From contig JAPLMA010000118.1 of the NCBI GenBank assembly GCA_026387255.1, positions 1 through 7,064 on the forward strand: DNA of 7,064 bases. Direction: 5' to 3'. Below are positions 5,074-7,064 of the stretch, piece after piece. Under the pieces are notes generated by a model, which worked only from the letters and a program-made list of their open reading frames with translations, did no database searches and was not told the origin of the DNA. The number at the start of each line of letters is the position of its first letter. Position 1 is the first letter of the stretch. The DNA comes from Candidatus Omnitrophota bacterium (lineage in GTDB: Bacteria; Omnitrophota; Gorgyraeia; Gygaellales; Profunditerraquicolaceae). A program made the position numbers and the translations under genes.

Positions 5074-6103
5074 TTTACCTAAACTCGGTAAAATCCATCC
5101 GGATTTTTTTAATCGACATATCTATTCCAAATTAGGCAAACCTGATAAATCTATTATTGTGGGTCCGCAAAGCGGGGTAGATTTTGGCGTGGTGGATCTG
5201 GGGACAAAGGTAATGGTCGTGTCCACGGATCCATTTTTTATTGCCAAAGAATTAGGGCTAGAAAAGGCGGCTTGGTTTGCGGTGCATATTATTGCCAGTG
5301 ATGTTTCTGTAAGCGGAATTGCCCCGAAATATTTGGCGATCGATTTAAATCTTCCTCCCCAGATGACAGAGGTGGAATTAGCCAAAATGTGGGATGCGGT
5401 GCATCAGGAGTGTCAGAAGTTAAAAATCAGCGTGATTACCGGGCATACTGCCCGATATGCCGGATGTAATTATCCGATGGTCGGCGGAGCAACCATGTTC
5501 GGTTTAGGCAAGAAAAAAGAGCTGATTAATCCTGAAGCCAAAGTCGGGGATGCGATTATTATTTCTAAGGGGCCGGCAATTGAAACTACGGGTTTGTTGT
5601 CTGCCTATTTCCCGGAATTTTTAGAAGTTAAATACGGCAAGTCTTTTGTTAAGCGCGCGCAGGAAGTTTTTTATCAAATGTCTACGGTTAAGGATGCTGC
5701 GATTACTGCTTCGGTTGGCGGAGTGACTGCGATGCATGATGCTACAGAGTGTGGAGTATGGGGTGGGCTTTTTGAGATTGCCCAGCATAGCCGGGTGGGC
5801 ATGTGCATTGATAAAAATAAAATAATTTTACAAGAGGTCGTCAGGTTGACTTGTGAGTGTTTTGATATTGATCCCTATAAATCGATCAGTGAAGGTACTT
5901 TGTTAGCGACGGCCAATAAGCAAAAAGCGAAATTTATCGTCGCGGCCCTGGAGAAAGCAGGGATTCCTGCCAGCATTGTCGGTGTTATCACTGCGCCGGC
6001 AAAAGGCATGCGTGTTTTAGACGGGGATAAAAGCTATGAACTTAAACATCCTGGAGTTGATCCTTTTTGGGAGAAGTTCGCACAGTATCTTAAGAAAAAA
6101 TGA
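5063..6103 (+). CDS. AIR-synthase (PurM/HypE-fold) related protein of unknown specificity
   Basis: A 346-residue ATP-binding protein of the PurM/PurL/HypE/SelD/ThiL superfamily. The N-terminal AIRS domain shows VGPQSGVDFGVVDLG (Asp40), STDPFF (55-59), IIASDVSVSG (Asp80) and TGHT (126-129). The C-terminal domain has GDAIIISKGPAIETTGLL, MHDATECGVWGGLFEIA (224-240) and a late SEGTLLATA. It most resembles the HypE-like group but ends in QYLKKK, lacking the C-terminal Cys tail that HypE needs for carbamoyl-to-cyano conversion. It also lacks the N-terminal Cys/Sec-Lys loop of SelD, and no HypC, D or F is nearby. Superfamily members activate an oxygen or chalcogen with ATP, so a phosphorylation or dehydration step tied to sulfur transfer is an inference. 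Start ATG 5063 lies within nifS (11-bp overlap) without its own Shine-Dalgarno. It overlaps the ligase gene by 4 bp. Confidence 0.85.
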   Translation: MKNNLPKLGKIHPDFFNRHIYSKLGKPDKSIIVGPQSGVDFGVVDLGTKVMVVSTDPFFIAKELGLEKAAWFAVHIIASDVSVSGIAPKYLAIDLNLPPQMTEVELAKMWDAVHQECQKLKISVITGHTARYAGCNYPMVGGATMFGLGKKKELINPEAKVGDAIIISKGPAIETTGLLSAYFPEFLEVKYGKSFVKRAQEVFYQMSTVKDAAITASVGGVTAMHDATECGVWGGLFEIAQHSRVGMCIDKNKIILQEVVRLTCECFDIDPYKSISEGTLLATANKQKAKFIVAALEKAGIPASIVGVITAPAKGMRVLDGDKSYELKHPGVDPFWEKFAQYLKKK

Positions 6104-7056
6104 AGGAAAAAATACTGGATTATTTAAATAAAAAACATGATTATCTTTCCGGAGACCAGATTAGTAAACATTTGGGGATAAGCCGCCAGGGTTTGTGGAA
6201 GCACATTCAGGAGCTCAAGGATTCCGGTTACCAGATAGTTGCTGTCCCACATTTAGGTTATCGACTTGAAGCTTGCCCGGATCGTCTTTTTGTTTTTGAA
6301 GTCGCACGCGCCTTGAATACAAAATTTATCGGTAAAAAGATTCATTATTTTGATTATCTGGCTTCCACGATGGATCTGGCCATGCAGTTGGGTATGGATG
6401 GCGCTGCCAGCGGTAGTGTTGTTTTGGCGGAATCGCAAATTAAAGGCCGCGGTAGATTAGGCAGAGAATGGTTCTCTCCTAAATATAAAGGAATCTATTT
6501 GTCCTTAATTCTAAGGCCCAAAATTCTACCCGCGGCTTGTCCGATATTAACTTTAATGAGTGCGGTAAGTATTTGTGAGGCGGTAAAAAAAGTGATTGAT
6601 CTGGATGCGCAGATTAAGTGGCCGAATGACGTGCTTATCAAAAATAAAAAGGTTGCCGGTATCCTGACGGAGATGAATGCCGAAGTGGATAAGGTGAATT
6701 TTGTGGTTATTGGTATTGGTTTAAATGTAAACAATGATAAGAAATCTTTAATTGCTGGAGCTACTTCGTTAAAGGAACAGCAAGGCGAAGAAATAAGCCG
6801 CGTGGTTTTGTTGCAGGAGCTTTTGCGCAGGATAGAAAATAATTATCTTCTTCTAGAGGATAAGGGGGAAGTTGAGATTATTAATAAATGGCGTAATTTT
6901 ACACTGACTTTAGGTACGCGCGTTAAGGTTGATTACCAGGATAAACATATCGAAGGCCAGGCAATTGATATTGATGTTGATGGCGCCCTGCTTATCCGTA
7001 AAGATTCCGGGTTTATCCAGAAGATTTCAAGCGGAGATGTAACGGCCTGCCGGTAA
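6100..7056 (+). CDS. birA: Bifunctional biotin-[acetyl-CoA-carboxylase] ligase / biotin operon repressor
   Basis: A cytosolic enzyme that makes biotinyl-AMP and attaches biotin to the carrier Lys of biotin-dependent carboxylases or decarboxylases. With biotinyl-AMP bound, it can dimerise and repress biotin genes. Domain order in the 318 residues: a winged helix-turn-helix at about 1-60 (LSGDQISKHLGISRQGLWKHIQELKDSGY); the catalytic core with GRGRLGREW (116-124), KWPNDVL (173-179) and KKVAGILTEM (183-192, containing the active-site Lys), then GIGLNVN; and a C-terminal SH3-like domain (about 270-318). This is a full-length group II BirA. It starts in the ATGA overlap with the AIRS-like gene. 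The Fe-S/sulfur operon context fits if biotin synthase, an Fe-S enzyme that sacrifices cluster sulfur, is a client. The ATG formed at its stop is followed at once by TAA, so no gene starts there. Confidence 0.95.
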   Translation: MKEKILDYLNKKHDYLSGDQISKHLGISRQGLWKHIQELKDSGYQIVAVPHLGYRLEACPDRLFVFEVARALNTKFIGKKIHYFDYLASTMDLAMQLGMDGAASGSVVLAESQIKGRGRLGREWFSPKYKGIYLSLILRPKILPAACPILTLMSAVSICEAVKKVIDLDAQIKWPNDVLIKNKKVAGILTEMNAEVDKVNFVVIGIGLNVNNDKKSLIAGATSLKEQQGEEISRVVLLQELLRRIENNYLLLEDKGEVEIINKWRNFTLTLGTRVKVDYQDKHIEGQAIDIDVDGALLIRKDSGFIQKISSGDVTACR

Positions 7057-7064
7057 TGTAAACC
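7056..7064 (+). promoter_or_regulatory. Possible half of a BirA operator, cut by window edge
   Basis: ATGTAAACC at the last nine bases differs by one base from the TTGTAAACC half-site of the E. coli bio operator, whose partner half GGTTTACAA follows after a spacer of about 14-16 bases. The partner would fall outside the window, so this is only suggestive. It lies directly after a birA gene with a DNA-binding domain. Confidence 0.25.

Noticed and set aside
5063..6103. Selenophosphate synthetase (SelD) or true HypE
   Set aside because: It lacks the SelD Cys/Sec-Lys N-terminal loop and the HypE C-terminal Cys, and no selA/selB or hyp partner genes are visible.
7056..7061. Next gene starting in a TAATG overlap with birA
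   Set aside because: The ATG is followed immediately by TAA, so no protein can start there.

Overview
This window reads as a compact stretch of chromosome from an anaerobic or microaerophilic bacterium. It is moderately AT-rich, every gene is on the + strand, and several genes overlap by a few bases. The content (flavodiiron protein, AhpF-like flavoprotein with a small glutaredoxin, NifS/NifU Fe-S assembly, LarE-like sulfur transferase, HypE-like kinase-fold protein) suits an uncultured strict anaerobe, with a Clostridia-like or candidate-phylum flavour such as Omnitrophota. That placement is a guess: no rRNA or other marker gene is present.

Region 1 (1-2684) is an oxygen and redox defence group. 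It starts with a flavodiiron protein cut by the window edge just after the point where its HxExDH metal motif should lie. Next come an FMN-binding split-barrel (PNPOx-like) protein overlapping it by 4 bp, a 78-residue CPWC glutaredoxin with a clear Shine-Dalgarno, and an AhpF-core / thioredoxin-reductase-like flavoprotein. The last two are separated by a near-perfect palindromic element (1675-1763) that looks like a small MITE. The grx stop codon lies inside this element, and removing it with one TA copy would join grx and the reductase into one open frame.

The gap 2685-2869 has no gene. It carries a plausible extended -10 promoter, a short palindrome, and three G/C-rich hairpin units at about 30 bp spacing. 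A shared 11-base arm can pair in two mutually exclusive ways just upstream of the next ribosome binding site.

Region 2 (2870-7056) is a tightly packed operon: a NifU C-terminal-domain scaffold, a LarE-family PP-loop sulfur transferase, a NifS/IscS cysteine desulfurase, an AIR-synthase (PurM/HypE/SelD fold) protein of unknown specificity, and a biotin-protein ligase with an N-terminal repressor domain. The last four are joined by 4, 11 and 4 bp overlaps, implying translational coupling. The set moves sulfur from cysteine (NifS) towards Fe-S clusters (NifU) and possibly towards an ATP-activated substrate (LarE-like, AIRS-like). The biotin link could be through biotin synthase, an Fe-S enzyme that consumes sulfur. 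The window ends in the 8-base string TGTAAACC, which resembles half of a BirA operator.
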